Assembly (NCBI GenBank): GCA_009746045.1
Contig: RPFO01000080.1
Span: 10,922,923 to 10,986,922 of the forward strand
Source: Mesostigma viride
Lineage: Eukaryota > Streptophyta > Mesostigmatophyceae > Mesostigmatales > Mesostigmataceae
Reading direction: 5' to 3'
Length of the DNA: 64,000 nt
The notes beneath the pieces are model-generated. The model did no database searches. It was not told the DNA's origin and saw nothing but the letters and a program-made list of their open reading frames with translations. Of the stretch, positions 34,448-45,007 are shown one piece after another (position 1 is the first letter of the stretch; each line of letters opens with the position of its first letter). Made by a program: the position numbers and the translations under genes.

Positions 34448-36003
34448 ACCGACACGGACTGGAGCTGGACCGCATCGCTGCACTACTCCACCAGGAGCTG
34501 GACGCAGCGGAGGCCAACCCGACCAAGCGGGCGCGGGCAGCAGAGGCAGTAGAGCAACTGCTGAGGGCCGCCAAGCGGGTCCGCCAAGGAAAGTGGCAGG
34601 AGGGGTGTGGACCATCGTCTACGCCCCAGCGGTCGCATCCAGAGGAGGATGGTGACGAGGGGAAGGACGGGGGAGCACCAGGGGGAGGGGCACCAGCAAG
34701 CACCGGGGGTATGGCGGGCGGCAGCAACGCTGGAGCGACAACCCAGCAGCAGCAGCAGCCACAGCATCAGCAACAGCAGCAGCAGCAGCAGCAGCAGCGG
34801 CAGCATCAGCAACAGCAACCGCAGCAGCAGCAGCAGCAGCAGCAACCTCAACCACAAGCGGCTGTCGCTGTACCACAGCGACCCAGGTTTGATGCATCCC
34901 GTAGGGAAGATAGGATTACCTTCCCAGGTCTAGCTGAGGGATTTGTGCAGGAGGATGCACTTGAGTTTCTTTTCAAGATAGAACATTCCTGGTCCCATGA
35001 TAACATCCGTGATTGGTTTCCTGCTCTTAGGGTGTCTAACACGATCCACCAATCTGCACCTAGCATAAAACAAATGGTCAGATGTATGAGAGGAGGGCCA
35101 GCACACCTGGGGCAGAGGAGGTGCAAATCTTCACAGAATTCATAGCAGACCTAAAAGGGCTGTTGACCAAGGGGGAACACCTGCAGGCTCTCAAGGGGTT
35201 CAACTGGTTGGCCTCGTACAAAGTCAACAAGTCTGACTACGTACGTGACAACAAACAGTATGTCCTGTACATAGACAGGGACGAGGAGTTGAAGAAACTC
35301 AACTCTAAGTACCTGATCCATCAGTGGCTCACCAAAGCTGAGCTGGACAAGAACACCAATGCAGTTCTGCTGGCTGGCCTTAAAGACAAGTGGGATGATT
35401 TTAGGGGGGCCATGTTGTTCATTCAGCAGAGCCTAGAACCCTTCTCAACTGTCAAGGAACCCAAGGTTAACAAGGTCCAAGGGGGGGGGTCAGGACGGTG
35501 CAGGTCCTAGCAGGAAGAAGCTCATCAAGGAGGTGGTAGCTCAGGTCAAGGCGGTGTTCAAGGGTCCCCAGCAAGGTAAGAAGGCAGGGGGGTCATCCAA
35601 GCAGCAGGGGAAATCAGACAAGGGGGGAAAGGGGAACCCAGGCAGTAAGGCAGGGCCCTCCCAGGGGCCTAGTCAGAAAGGTAAGCCTCATGACTCCACC
35701 CTGTACTGCACCAGGTGCTCATGCAAGGGGCATGAGAGGGATGATTGCTGGAAGGGCAAACCCGAACTTGGATCTGATGTGGATGTGTGCCCAGGTTGCT
35801 GGGAGCCCCGCCACCCGTTACCTGCAGGGGGACGCTGCAACAAGCCCAGGAAGGGAGCCTCGACGGGGCGCCCCACAAACAAGCCAGCACTCAGGACGAC
35901 TGTAAGTCTCCTGTACCCTGGTTTCTCAATGGCCGTGTACCTTCTATTTGCTCTGTGTTGCCTGACAGTGAGGAAGTGGATTGGGACCTGGCTTATGACA
36001 TGA
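34448..36003 (+). pseudogene. Outer element Gag with zinc knuckle, frameshifted
   Basis: A poly-Gln segment (34,738-34,855) precedes the Gag-like region RITFPGLAEGFVQEDALEFL. After a frame change near 35,080 a helical domain follows (35,118-35,460). After another at a G9 run (about 35,488) comes a Lys/Gly-rich stretch. It ends in CTRCSCKGHERDDC, a CX2CX4HX4C nucleocapsid zinc knuckle, with a second Cys-rich loop (CPGC...C) beyond it. The indel in the G9 run looks like simple slippage. Confidence 0.75.
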
Positions 36004-37619
36004 CGTTAGCACAGGTGGCCCAAGATCCCACTATAGCCTCCTTAGATGCAGCAGCAGATAAGGTTATATCCTATGCCAGGTTAGCCCAACAGCTACACAA
36101 GGCAATGGGGCATGAGGCAGTGGCAGAAAGGCTGGCCAACAAAATTGATGGCCGTGACCTGGAACAGATGTGCAGGCATGTCAGGAAGCACTGTGAAGCG
36201 TGCCAACTGCATGCACCTAAACCCAAGAGATGGCATGTGGCCACCCCACCACTGGCTAGAGGAAAGCTAGTAGGGGATGTGATACACCTGGTGAAGGACA
36301 CGGTGTATTACTTGGTCCTAAAAGATGCCTGGTCTAGGTTTGTGGTGATAGAACCCTTGCCAGGCATGGCCAATGAACAACTGCACAGAGCCCTGCTGAT
36401 TGCACTAGCACGGTATCATCCTCAGGAAAAATTAATGCTGGATCAGCAGTTCACGTGGATACAAGATTATCCTGATCTGCCCAAGATAGACATTGCTGGG
36501 GCTCAAGATCATGAACGCCAGGGGATGATTGAACGTACCATGCGTGCTATCAGGGACCTCATAAAGAAAAATGAGTCCAGGACAGCAGAGTCTGGGAGCT
36601 ATGCTGATAGGACAGCGTGGGCAGCTGAGGTGTGCAGAACTCTGAACACCAAGCCCCTCATGTCTTCTCCTTTTGGTGAAATCACATCAATTGGCCTGCA
36701 ATCAGGTAGCTACTCTCAGGAGGTACTAGACCACTACAACACGCAAAGGCAACACTTGGCCAAGTTGCTGGCAAAAAAGGATAAGAGTAATGCCAGGCCT
36801 GTGTTTGAAGTGGGGGATCAGGTACTCTACTATAGGGAGGGGGAAGGGAACAAAGCCCACTCTGGTAGATGGCATGGTCCAGCTGAAATCATCAGGTTGT
36901 CAGAAACAGGTGACACGGTGACTATTCAGCATCACAGAGAGCGAATGGTTGGCAAGCATAGACTGAAGCTTTATTACCCTCCTTTGGCAGACGTGTCAGG
37001 GGTAGAATTCTTGGACATGGATTCAGAGCCTCAGTCTGGTGGGTTGGTCTCACCCAGTGAATTGGCTAGGGACATAGCTGATGCAAGCAACACAACCATA
37101 GACGCTCCTGTGTTCCTCAGTGGTGCAGCCCCACCACAGCCCACTGGTCCAACTGGGCAGGAGGAACGTGCACTGGATGAGCAGCAGGTCGCTCCTCCCT
37201 CATCTCAGGAACAGCCACGCGAAGCAGCAGATCCTGTTGTCCCCAGGAATAAATTTGCTGAGGCTCTAAAAGCTCTACATAGAGCACACACTGCCAAGGC
37301 ACAAATGGCAGCAGGTGCAGCACAAGTCAATGCTGTGGGTGAATCTAACCAGGATCCCAGTATTCTGGCAGTAGACACACAGGCACAGGTGAGCATCATC
37401 AGTGCACAAGCTGTATCTGGCCTAAGTCTGCAACGCTCGCCCTGGGCTAGAGTGTCAGATTTTTCAGGCAAAACAAAAATGGCAGTCAAAGGCCAAGTGC
37501 TAATTCCCATTCTGGGTGTGCCCACTCCCTTCCAGGTAGTAGAGGGCTACAAGGGGAATGCACTGCTGGGGGAACCATTTGTCTCATACCCTGGAGTGTC
37601 ATCTCAGCTGGGAGGTTGA
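35787..37619 (+). CDS. Outer element Pol part 1: integrase followed by protease
   Basis: Residues 104-139 form the HHCC zinc finger (H104, H109, C136, C139). The catalytic core follows, with D164 or D180, D219 and E249 (D-x29-E, in QGMIERTMRAIR). An SH3-like C-terminal domain lies around 335-400 (VGDQVLYYR... GRWHGPAEIIR). After a Pro/Glu-rich spacer, residues 525-605 look like a retropepsin (VDTQAQVSII, then GQVLIPILG and ALLGEPF). PR downstream of INT is not the Copia order. The active-site triad is DTQ rather than DTG. The ORF ends at TGA 37,617 and continues in another frame. Confidence 0.8.
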   Translation: MPRLLGAPPPVTCRGTLQQAQEGSLDGAPHKQASTQDDCKSPVPWFLNGRVPSICSVLPDSEEVDWDLAYDMTLAQVAQDPTIASLDAAADKVISYARLAQQLHKAMGHEAVAERLANKIDGRDLEQMCRHVRKHCEACQLHAPKPKRWHVATPPLARGKLVGDVIHLVKDTVYYLVLKDAWSRFVVIEPLPGMANEQLHRALLIALARYHPQEKLMLDQQFTWIQDYPDLPKIDIAGAQDHERQGMIERTMRAIRDLIKKNESRTAESGSYADRTAWAAEVCRTLNTKPLMSSPFGEITSIGLQSGSYSQEVLDHYNTQRQHLAKLLAKKDKSNARPVFEVGDQVLYYREGEGNKAHSGRWHGPAEIIRLSETGDTVTIQHHRERMVGKHRLKLYYPPLADVSGVEFLDMDSEPQSGGLVSPSELARDIADASNTTIDAPVFLSGAAPPQPTGPTGQEERALDEQQVAPPSSQEQPREAADPVVPRNKFAEALKALHRAHTAKAQMAAGAAQVNAVGESNQDPSILAVDTQAQVSIISAQAVSGLSLQRSPWARVSDFSGKTKMAVKGQVLIPILGVPTPFQVVEGYKGNALLGEPFVSYPGVSSQLGG

Positions 37620-38917
37620 GCGTGACTGGGGTGGGGCAGGTCACCCTGGACCATTTCAAAATTCCTTTAACACAGATCAGTGATGGCCTGGAAGCAGCCA
37701 TCAATGCTGTCAACATAAAATACCTCCCAGGTCAGGAACCCTGTGTTGATTCCCTCATTCATTCTCAGAAGCTACACCCCTCTGCGTTTGGGCTTGGTAG
37801 ATGGGACATTGCGTCCATGTCTCCCTTGTCCTATGATGATGTGGTCAAAGACTGTCAAACGCAGATTGGTTTTCTGAAATGGATGGAAGCCTTTAACAGG
37901 GCTAGAGAGGAATGGGTTTGTCCTGATCCACGTAGTAAGTCCCAGGTACCACCTGTAACACCGATTGAGGCACTGCCACAAGGGGCCAGAAAGCTCAGAC
38001 TGAAGTTTGTCTGCAAGCATAAACCCCAGGCAGATGGGACACCTCCCATTTTTCATGCCAGACCTTGTGTCACGGAGTTCAGGGGCTCCACTGAGCTAAC
38101 AGAGGCTGAACTGTATACCCCTGGTATTCAGCAGACGTCTCTTAAGGTCCTGTTGGCCACTTTCCTTCACCATCTGAATGCTGGTAAGGACTACGTGTGT
38201 AAAGCCACTGACATTAAGCGTGCCTTCCTTAAAGGCAACCCTGACATAGCCCAAAAGGTGTGGAGGGGTCAAGTCTATGTGGTAAACACTCCCAAAGTCT
38301 GGTCTGGGGACATCAAGGAACCTCATCTAAGGCCTAACTTGGGGGTAGAAGGGCTTCAGTCAGCACCTAAAATTTTTAGGCTGTCTGCCCAAGAGGTCTT
38401 CCTGAAGCTGGGGGCCCAGTATGATGATATTGACCCTTGTTTCTTCACCATCCCTCATCCTGCTGGTATGATGATGTTTGTGTGGCATGGGGATGATCAG
38501 CTCATTACTGGTCCCAGGGCAGCTGTGGAGGATTTCATTGCTCAAGTGTCTGCTAGCTTTGAATTAGGCAAGCAGCTGGAGCTGGGGAAAGATCCTGTCA
38601 AGTTCTGTGGCATCATTCTGAACCTGTTTAAGGAGCAGAAGGAGTGGGTGTGTTCTCTCAAAGCATCCCCTGAGTATGTCATGTCTTGCAAAGATGTTCT
38701 TCCCTCTGACATCACTCCTGATCTCTGTCCCACTATTAGGGGTAAGCTAGGTTGGCTGTGTGCCACTTGTGCTCCTCACCTGGCAGTGGTCAGCAGAGTG
38801 GATGATGATGTCCTCATGGAGGTAGGGTCTAGGGCTATTAAACAGGTGTTGCATGATGGCCCTCCCCTTATTCTTCATGCTTGGATCTGTTCCAACCCAT
38901 CCACATCACATGCATGA
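37620..38917 (+). CDS. Outer element Pol part 2: reverse transcriptase
   Basis: This Copia-type RT contains LRLKFVCKHKPQADG, TPGIQQTSLKVLLATFL, ATDIKRAFLKGNPDIA (first catalytic Asp in a DIKRAFL box) and FVWHGDDQLITG, where HGDD replaces the usual YVDD. It is continuous with Pol part 1 after one frame change at about 37,610. It leaves frame again near 38,880, where RNase H begins. Probably a single polyprotein originally. Confidence 0.85.
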
Positions 38918-39250
38918 TGGACAGTTCCATGGAGTCACGGGTAGTCACTAAGGTACAAGCCAGAGAGGCAGGGTTATTATTTATGTTGTCTAACCCCACT
39001 GGCAAGCAATCTTTGGTTTCCTGGTTCAGCAGACTCCACAAGCGCAAGGCAGTCAGCAGCAATGTAGCGGAATGCCGTGCTGTGGTCTCAGCTGTGTTGC
39101 ATGCCAGGTACTTGAACCATCTGCTGGTGTGGTTGCAGCATCAGGCTGGTAGTTATGCTGGTGTCAAATCCCATCTGCTGACTGACAGTCAATCCCTTCT
39201 CTCTTTCCTGGACAACCCCTTGGCTGTGCACACCGACTTGGACTGGATTG
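38881..39250 (+). pseudogene. Outer element RNase H, first part (interrupted by the inner element)
   Basis: DSSMESRVVTKVQAREAGLL and SLVSWFSRLHKRKAVSSNVA with AECRAV match Copia RNase H (SW-S-Q, VA-SS-EAEY positions). TDSQSLLSFLDN carries the later Asp. The frame is cut at DLDWI by the inner LTR element and resumes at 47,944 with VLKQECTYLE. Confidence 0.88.
39246..39250. repeat. Target-site duplication GATTG (left) of inner element
   Basis: GATTG directly precedes the inner 5' LTR and directly follows its 3' LTR (47,939-47,943). Removing the insertion and one copy restores the outer RNase H frame. Confidence 0.95.
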
Positions 39251-39871
39251 AGTTAACGTAAAGGATTTACGTTAGATGGATAGAGATTGTTACGCTCTTT
39301 CCAACGGCACCTTGAACGCCTCATTTGGTTAAGGAACGTAAAAGTTATGACGTTTCCTAGGCTGTGCCGACAGTACCCGGCGCGCCACTGTGGGCGCGTA
39401 CGGACACAGGATGTACAAGTGTCACTTTGATAGTCCGCAGGACGTTGACAGGACTTGTACAGGACTTGATGGTCAATTGATAGGTAGGCGTGCTGTAGCG
39501 CGCCAGGACCTATGAGACAATTGATGCTGAGTAGTGTACGGATAGGTCCACAGGACTAGCCGTATGGACAATTGATAGATCTGCGCGCCAAAGGCGTGCC
39601 AGAGTCTGTGTAATCAATTGATTGACAGTTCAGCTGTGACAGTACAGCTGAATACTTGGACGCGTCCCTAACAACCTATTGTATATGTGTGACTTGGTCG
39701 CACCGGGACGCCAGTTCTTGCGTGCACGTTCTCTTGGCACTGCGACCCTGTCGTCTGTGCTGCGTGCAGTCTTGGAAGTGACGTGACTTACGTCTGTGTT
39801 TCCTGTTATTAATAAAGGCAACTTCCTGCAAGAACCATGGCGGAATTCGTGGCATCCTCACTCTTACAACT
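39251..39871 (+). repeat. 5' LTR, inner Copia-like element
   Basis: It starts AGTTAACGTAAAGGATTTAC, forming an 8-bp-stem hairpin (AACGTAAA/TTTACGTT) at its extreme end. It ends CTCTTACAACT. An AATAAAGG motif at about 39,811 may be the polyadenylation signal. Confidence 0.95.
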
Positions 39872-39895
39872 CGTATTACACGCTTCGTCAAAAAG

Positions 39896-40612
39896 ATGCC
39901 AAATTCTGAAGAATTCCGGATCCCCACCGATGAGGAAATAGCCGCTCCGCCGGCTGGTCCTCCATCAAGACCGACTGCGCCGTCGTGGCAGCAATTGCTC
40001 GACGAAGTCACAATCTCGCTCGACGAACTTCATCGTCGGCAGCGCGCAGTTCTACCATTGCTCGGGGATAACCCCGAGGACCCCGATTTGCCGCAGCTGG
40101 TGCCGGCAATCCGCACGCCGTTGGACACCATTCGCAACATTTTGTCGCAATTCACGGTCCAAGTGCGGGGAGGTTTGCGGTCGGTGAACGAGGTCACCAC
40201 CGCCATCGAGGAGCTGGATAACGCCATCTCTTCGCTCACCGGTTACCAGAGAAACTTACAAAACTGGGCATCGCTACGCACGGGGGGCGCGCCGGCGGTG
40301 TCGACAAATTTGTTTCAAGATCTCGCGTTGCTGTCGCTGCTCACACGCGGCGTACGCAGTCGCGAACGCCAGGTTCTTATTAACCTGGTGGCTTTTCTCG
40401 CATCTCTGCGAGAGTGGATTCCCGCAGGGTGGGAATTGTTATCCATTTTTACTCATCCTCTGCGCCTCGTCGCACGTCGGGCGCGCGCAACTTTCGCGAC
40501 GGGAAGCACACCGGTTTTAATCCATACCGGTGCAGGTCCGGCACACACGCCGGATATGGAGGACCCTGCGTATACCTACGAGTACTGTGATTTCCGGGGC
40601 CTTGACTACTAG
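39896..40612 (+). CDS. Inner element upstream ORF, function unknown
   Basis: An intact 238-residue ORF begins 25 bp after the 5' LTR and ends 167 bp before gag. It is Pro-rich at the start and then mostly helical, with candidate heptads (QQLLDEVTISLDELHRRQ, VNEVTTAIEELDNAISSL) and a hydrophobic helix (VLINLVAFLASLREWI). There are no Cys knuckles or catalytic motifs. The position parallels the coiled-coil ORF of the outer element. A Gag-like or accessory role is a guess. Confidence 0.7.
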   Translation: MPNSEEFRIPTDEEIAAPPAGPPSRPTAPSWQQLLDEVTISLDELHRRQRAVLPLLGDNPEDPDLPQLVPAIRTPLDTIRNILSQFTVQVRGGLRSVNEVTTAIEELDNAISSLTGYQRNLQNWASLRTGGAPAVSTNLFQDLALLSLLTRGVRSRERQVLINLVAFLASLREWIPAGWELLSIFTHPLRLVARRARATFATGSTPVLIHTGAGPAHTPDMEDPAYTYEYCDFRGLDY

Positions 40613-40778
40613 GTCGGCCAATTTTCTTTTCCAGTACTCGTCGACATTTTTGTCGATTTTTCGACGGCAATTCGCGGGGGCGGAGGCGACACCGGCGCAG
40701 GCGGCAGTTGTGACAATTTTGTACATACTTTGTTCTGCTGCTGTGCTGAGGTGTTTTTTGAATAGCTTGTAGTGCAGA

Positions 40779-41894
40779 ATGGCAGACGGGCGCCGTAGCA
40801 AAGGTGCCCCAGCCAGTGGGAATAATGGTGGTGCTGGTAGTGGGACCGCTCACGTAGATGACGTGGGGGTTACCGGAGAGATTACCAACCTTCATCACAA
40901 TAATAATAATGCACAAGCTGTTCATGGTTTTGACCTTACCACTCAGGGATTATTAATTGTAAATCAGCTGCAACCTGTGACATCTGACTCTAAGCCTAAG
41001 CAGGCTGAAGAGTTTGTAGAAGGGCTGGAAGGGTTTCCTAGTTTGTACGGGGGTACCAACTACTATCAGATCTGGATAGGCAGCAGCACGTTTGGCAAGT
41101 GCACTGATCAGATCAAGGACCTAACCAGGGAATGTAAGAAGGCCAACAAGGCCTGGGCAGTGTATGTAGCTGAGCTGAAGGAGTTGCTTGAAGACCAGCG
41201 AAAGAAGGTCGGCATCCATTGGCAAGACAAGTATCAAGGGTGGGAGGTCAAGGGGGATCTCATCCAGAATTTCCTTAGCTATTGCAAAATGGTTGAGGAA
41301 GGCAGGGCCCACGGTTTCAACGTGGCAGATAACATAGCCTTGACCAACTGGTTGAAGGTCTCTGGGCTGGATAAGGCTACACGTGGCTCTTTAAAGGTCA
41401 TGTGTGCCCCACACTCAACCCTCAAGGCCTACAAGGTCATAATCAAACAAGCACTCGAGGCAGAGGAGCTGTTTGAGGGTGGAGTGCCAGCAGTGAAGGC
41501 TACCCAAGCAGGTGGGCGTACCCAGGGGGGCTCCAAGACGTCTGAGGCTGACAGAAGCCAAGGAGGACGAGGGGGCAACCATCACAAGCGCAAGGGCGAT
41601 CATTCACCCGACTCTGACAGGAGGTCACACTCCAAGTCGGTGTTCAGGCGGGTGGGTGGTAAGCCCAAGCAGGGCAACGCGCCTGACAACGGGGGAGGAG
41701 GCCAGGGCAAGTCAAAGATACAATGCTACCTGTGCAAGGGGTGGGGGCACATCAAGAAGGAGTGTCCCAGCTTCAAGAAGTCCCAGGGCCAGGGCAGCAA
41801 CAAGAATAACAACAACAACAACAAGAAGAACAACAACAAGTCCCAGGGCCAGCCTTCAAAGGGCAGTCAGCAAGAAGACAACAAGGAGCAGTGA
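40779..41894 (+). CDS. Inner element Gag with zinc knuckle
   Basis: An intact 371-residue ORF. The middle is helical (ACKKANKAWAVYVAELKEL-like region and a LKVSGLDKATRGSLKVMCAP segment) as in Copia Gag. The C-terminus is basic and carries CYLCKGWGHIKKEC (CX2CX4HX4C), then Asn/Lys/Gln repeats. It stops at TGA followed by CTG. It should bind and package element RNA. Confidence 0.88.
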   Translation: MADGRRSKGAPASGNNGGAGSGTAHVDDVGVTGEITNLHHNNNNAQAVHGFDLTTQGLLIVNQLQPVTSDSKPKQAEEFVEGLEGFPSLYGGTNYYQIWIGSSTFGKCTDQIKDLTRECKKANKAWAVYVAELKELLEDQRKKVGIHWQDKYQGWEVKGDLIQNFLSYCKMVEEGRAHGFNVADNIALTNWLKVSGLDKATRGSLKVMCAPHSTLKAYKVIIKQALEAEELFEGGVPAVKATQAGGRTQGGSKTSEADRSQGGRGGNHHKRKGDHSPDSDRRSHSKSVFRRVGGKPKQGNAPDNGGGGQGKSKIQCYLCKGWGHIKKECPSFKKSQGQGSNKNNNNNNKKNNNKSQGQPSKGSQQEDNKEQ

Positions 41895-42035
41895 CTGTCT
41901 GAGGCAACCCCTGCACACCTTAATTCACCCAGGGGGGAGGCCAGGTGCTCCAATGCAGATTTTATATCTGGGCAACAAGAGGGTGATCTCCAGGTTCAGG
42001 GTGGCCCCAGGTCACCTTGAGAGGTACAGGTTCCT

Positions 42036-43994
42036 ATGAAGACGTCCTTGACAGCTGATGCAGCTGTAAGTATGTCTGACCCTATGCATCCTCGTGCTGG
42101 GCACGAGGGTGGACCTCTCATTTTGAGAGAAACCAATGTACAACCACAGAGGGGTGTGAAGGCCTCTGGTGGTATGCATGTGGTCCCTGCTGGCGGTCCA
42201 GGTGTTGGGCATGAGCAGGGTGACTCAGGCTCTGAGTCAGAACAGGATGGAAGTCAGCATGGTGATGCTGGACAACCTGACAGCACAGTCCTGACTGTGC
42301 CAGGGACTGCTTCCTCTGTGTACCAGGAGTTGGGTGCCCGAATCCACAACATGTTTGGGCATGCCACTTCTCTGTCAAACAACTTTGCCTTCCGTATGGG
42401 CAGGGCACCCCTTCTCAAGGCGTGTCAGCAAGCTGCCTCACGGTGTAAGTGCCAGTTGTCCTCCAACAAGCCCAGGAAATCACATGCCAAAGCTCTACCT
42501 CAGAGCATTGGTGATCTGCAGTGTGATATCCAACACATCAGGGGCATGCAACTGTTGGTGTGCGTGGACAGGTACACGAAATACAAGGTGCTGGAGCATT
42601 TACCTTCTATGAAGAACAGGTACTTGCTGGCTGCCCTGCAGAATGTAAGAGCCAAGTTTCCTACCACAAGGATCCAGGTGGACATGCAGTTTCAGCATCT
42701 CAAGGGTGATCCTACCCTTCCTGAGTTGCTGGTTACACCTAGGGAGGCTCATGGGCAGCAGGGTGCTATCGAGAGGGCAATCCAGGAGGTCAAGAAATTG
42801 ATCATCTCTGAAGACTGGGTACCCTTGTCTGCACCTGCACTTGTCAGGAGTGCATGGCTGAGGAACGTGGAGCAGCAGCTGAACAGCAGGGTTAACTTCT
42901 ACTATGATGGAGTTGCTGTCAGCCCAATGGGTCTATATCATGGCCTGTGCCCACCACATGTGCTGGAGGGCTGGAAACATGCTGCACATGTCACCTTTGC
43001 CAAGCTGAGGGAGAAGGACCGGGGTTGGAAGATGCTGGAGCCACAAGTGGGTCAGAAGGTCCTAGCTTGGAAGGAACCTAGCCTTTATGGCAAACGTGGT
43101 AGCTGGAGTCCTGGGGTGGTTACCCAGGTTGATGAAGCTAGCCACGCATGCTTGGTCAGCATGGAGGACGAACCAAAGCATGTGCACCGGCTGAGTTGGT
43201 CATATGTCAAGCCTAACCTGATGAATGAGGGCAGTCAGGCACAAGGCTCACAGGATCTGCAGGATTTTCAGGTCCCAAGTGACATCACTGACGCAACGAC
43301 CACATCTGTTGCAGGGGAATCTGTCAGCCCTGGCCAGGTTGCAGAGGTACTTGTTGAACAGGCTGCAAGGTCAACAGCTGGGGAGTCAACTGTCAAGCCC
43401 AAGGCACTAACCAAGCCCAGGGGGACAAGTTTGGCTGGATTGATTGGGGCTCTACAAAGAGCCAAGAAGCAGCCCAAGGTAGCCAAGCTCAGATGGCATG
43501 GCAATCTGGGGCTGGACACTGCCTTAGAGGTAGACACTAATTCTCAGGTTTCCATCATTGGGACCAGGGCTGCAGCAGGGTACAGCATGTCTGAACCCAG
43601 CTATCAGTTTGTGTCTGACTTCAGTGGCGGGGTACACGTGAAGGTACTGGGTGAGGTATTCATTCCTATCCTTGGACAGGACACTGCCTTTTGTGTCTTG
43701 GAGGGCTATCAAGGACCTGCTCTTCTGGGGCAGAATTTCCTATGCCAGGATGGAGTAGTGATCACGTCCTCTCTCCTGACTAAGGAAGGGGCTGGTCAGG
43801 TCCCACTGATTAATTTCAGGACCACTCACCTATCACGTGCAGTAACCAGGTCGGTTAAGCGTGTGCAAGTGTGCCAGGGGCAGGGCCCTTGGTTGATGAC
43901 CTCATACTGCCAGCTGCTAGTCATCCAAGCAGTTTGGGCATTGGTCCTCACTCACTTGCTGGACACAGCCCTATCAACTACCAAGACCTGGTGA
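42036..43994 (+). CDS. Inner element Pol part 1: integrase followed by protease
   Basis: Intact 652-codon ORF. The zinc finger uses H104, H109 and C137/C139. The catalytic core has D164 or D178, D216 and E246 (D-x29-E). An SH3-like region is at 335-390 (VGQKVLAWKEP...GSWSPGVV). A protease-like domain at 497-585 has VDTNSQVSII, GEVFIPILGQ and ALLGQNF. Order and spacing match the outer element. The ATG overlaps the stop of a preceding frame (ATGA). Real coding leaves this frame near 43,880. Confidence 0.85.
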   Translation: MKTSLTADAAVSMSDPMHPRAGHEGGPLILRETNVQPQRGVKASGGMHVVPAGGPGVGHEQGDSGSESEQDGSQHGDAGQPDSTVLTVPGTASSVYQELGARIHNMFGHATSLSNNFAFRMGRAPLLKACQQAASRCKCQLSSNKPRKSHAKALPQSIGDLQCDIQHIRGMQLLVCVDRYTKYKVLEHLPSMKNRYLLAALQNVRAKFPTTRIQVDMQFQHLKGDPTLPELLVTPREAHGQQGAIERAIQEVKKLIISEDWVPLSAPALVRSAWLRNVEQQLNSRVNFYYDGVAVSPMGLYHGLCPPHVLEGWKHAAHVTFAKLREKDRGWKMLEPQVGQKVLAWKEPSLYGKRGSWSPGVVTQVDEASHACLVSMEDEPKHVHRLSWSYVKPNLMNEGSQAQGSQDLQDFQVPSDITDATTTSVAGESVSPGQVAEVLVEQAARSTAGESTVKPKALTKPRGTSLAGLIGALQRAKKQPKVAKLRWHGNLGLDTALEVDTNSQVSIIGTRAAAGYSMSEPSYQFVSDFSGGVHVKVLGEVFIPILGQDTAFCVLEGYQGPALLGQNFLCQDGVVITSSLLTKEGAGQVPLINFRTTHLSRAVTRSVKRVQVCQGQGPWLMTSYCQLLVIQAVWALVLTHLLDTALSTTKTW

Positions 43995-44501
43995 AGCTCA
44001 TGTCCTCTCCCATTATGTGTCCCCAGGTCACACTGGGTCTGATTAAATCTGGGGAGGACTGGATCTCCAAGAAATGCGTGGAACCTGTCAATGACCTGCC
44101 TCCTGCACGACGTCTACTCAAGCTCAAGTTTGTCATCAAGATGAAGGAGGTGGACGGGGTCAAGGTACCACATGTCAGGCCAGTGCTGAATGAGTTCAAG
44201 GGTACTGGTGAGTGCACTGCTGAGGAGTTGTATACCCCTGGCATGCTGCATGACACTTGGAGGCTGCTGCTGTGTGTATTTCTAGGCCTTCTCAACAAGG
44301 GCTTGGACTATGGCTCAGTGGTGGTAGACTTCAAGAGGGCATTTCTGGAGGGGGATGCAGATGTGGCACAGGAAAAGTGGGAGGGCAAGACGCCTTTCTA
44401 TGTTAGGGTGCCTGCTGTATGGAAAAGGGACATCCACACGGAGTTCCTTAAAATCCTCAAGGGCCTGGAGGGCCTGAGGTCAAGTCCAATAATCTGGAGG
44501 G
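43880..44501 (+). pseudogene. Inner element RT, first part (interrupted by foldback elements)
   Basis: It contains LLKLKFVIKMKEVDGVKV, EELYTPGMLHDTWRLLLCVF and VVDFKRAFLEGDADVA, carrying the first catalytic Asp box. The frame is reached after a one-base shift near 43,880 and is cut at IIWR (44,501) by the insertion. It continues at 45,346 in the same frame once one 5-bp duplication is discounted. Confidence 0.88.
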
Positions 44502-44707
44502 AGTTAGGTTAAACAGTGCCGGAACCTTTTGCCCACTGAGGCAAATCGGGCCGGAACACTATTTTGCCCGGAATAACCACTTCCGAGCACCCAAGTTAAT
44601 TCGGCCGAATTAACTTGGGTGCTCGGAAGTGGTTATTCCGGGCAAAATAGTGTTCCGGCCCGATTTGCCTCAGTGGGCAAAAGGTTCCGGCACTGTTTAA
44701 CCTAACT
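44502..44707. repeat. Foldback unit FB1
   Basis: Palindrome with a CCGAATTAACTTGGGTGCTC centre arm and outer arms AGTTAGGTTAAA...TTTAACCTAACT. Related to the element at 20,253. Confidence 0.95.
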
Positions 44708-44801
44708 AAAACCTGGCCTCGTGGAGGGTGGGTTGAATATGAGACAGCGGCCTAGGCGGATGTCTCGGGCTCTTCGTCCCCCCTCCACGAGGCCAGGTTT
44801 T

Positions 44802-45007
44802 AGTTACGTTAAATAGTGACGGAACCTTTTGCCGCCTGAGGCAAATCGGTCCGTAACACTATTTTGCCCGGAATAACCACTTCCGAGCACCCAAGTTAAT
44901 TCGGCCGAATTAACTTGGGTGCTCGGAAGTGGTTATTCCGGGCAAAATAGTGTTCCGGCCCGATTTGCCCCAGGCGGCAAAAGGTTCCGGCACTATTTAA
45001 CGTAACT
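44802..45007. repeat. Foldback unit FB2
   Basis: Nearly identical to FB1 and FB3, with outer arms AGTTACGTTAAA...TTTAACGTAACT. Confidence 0.95.
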
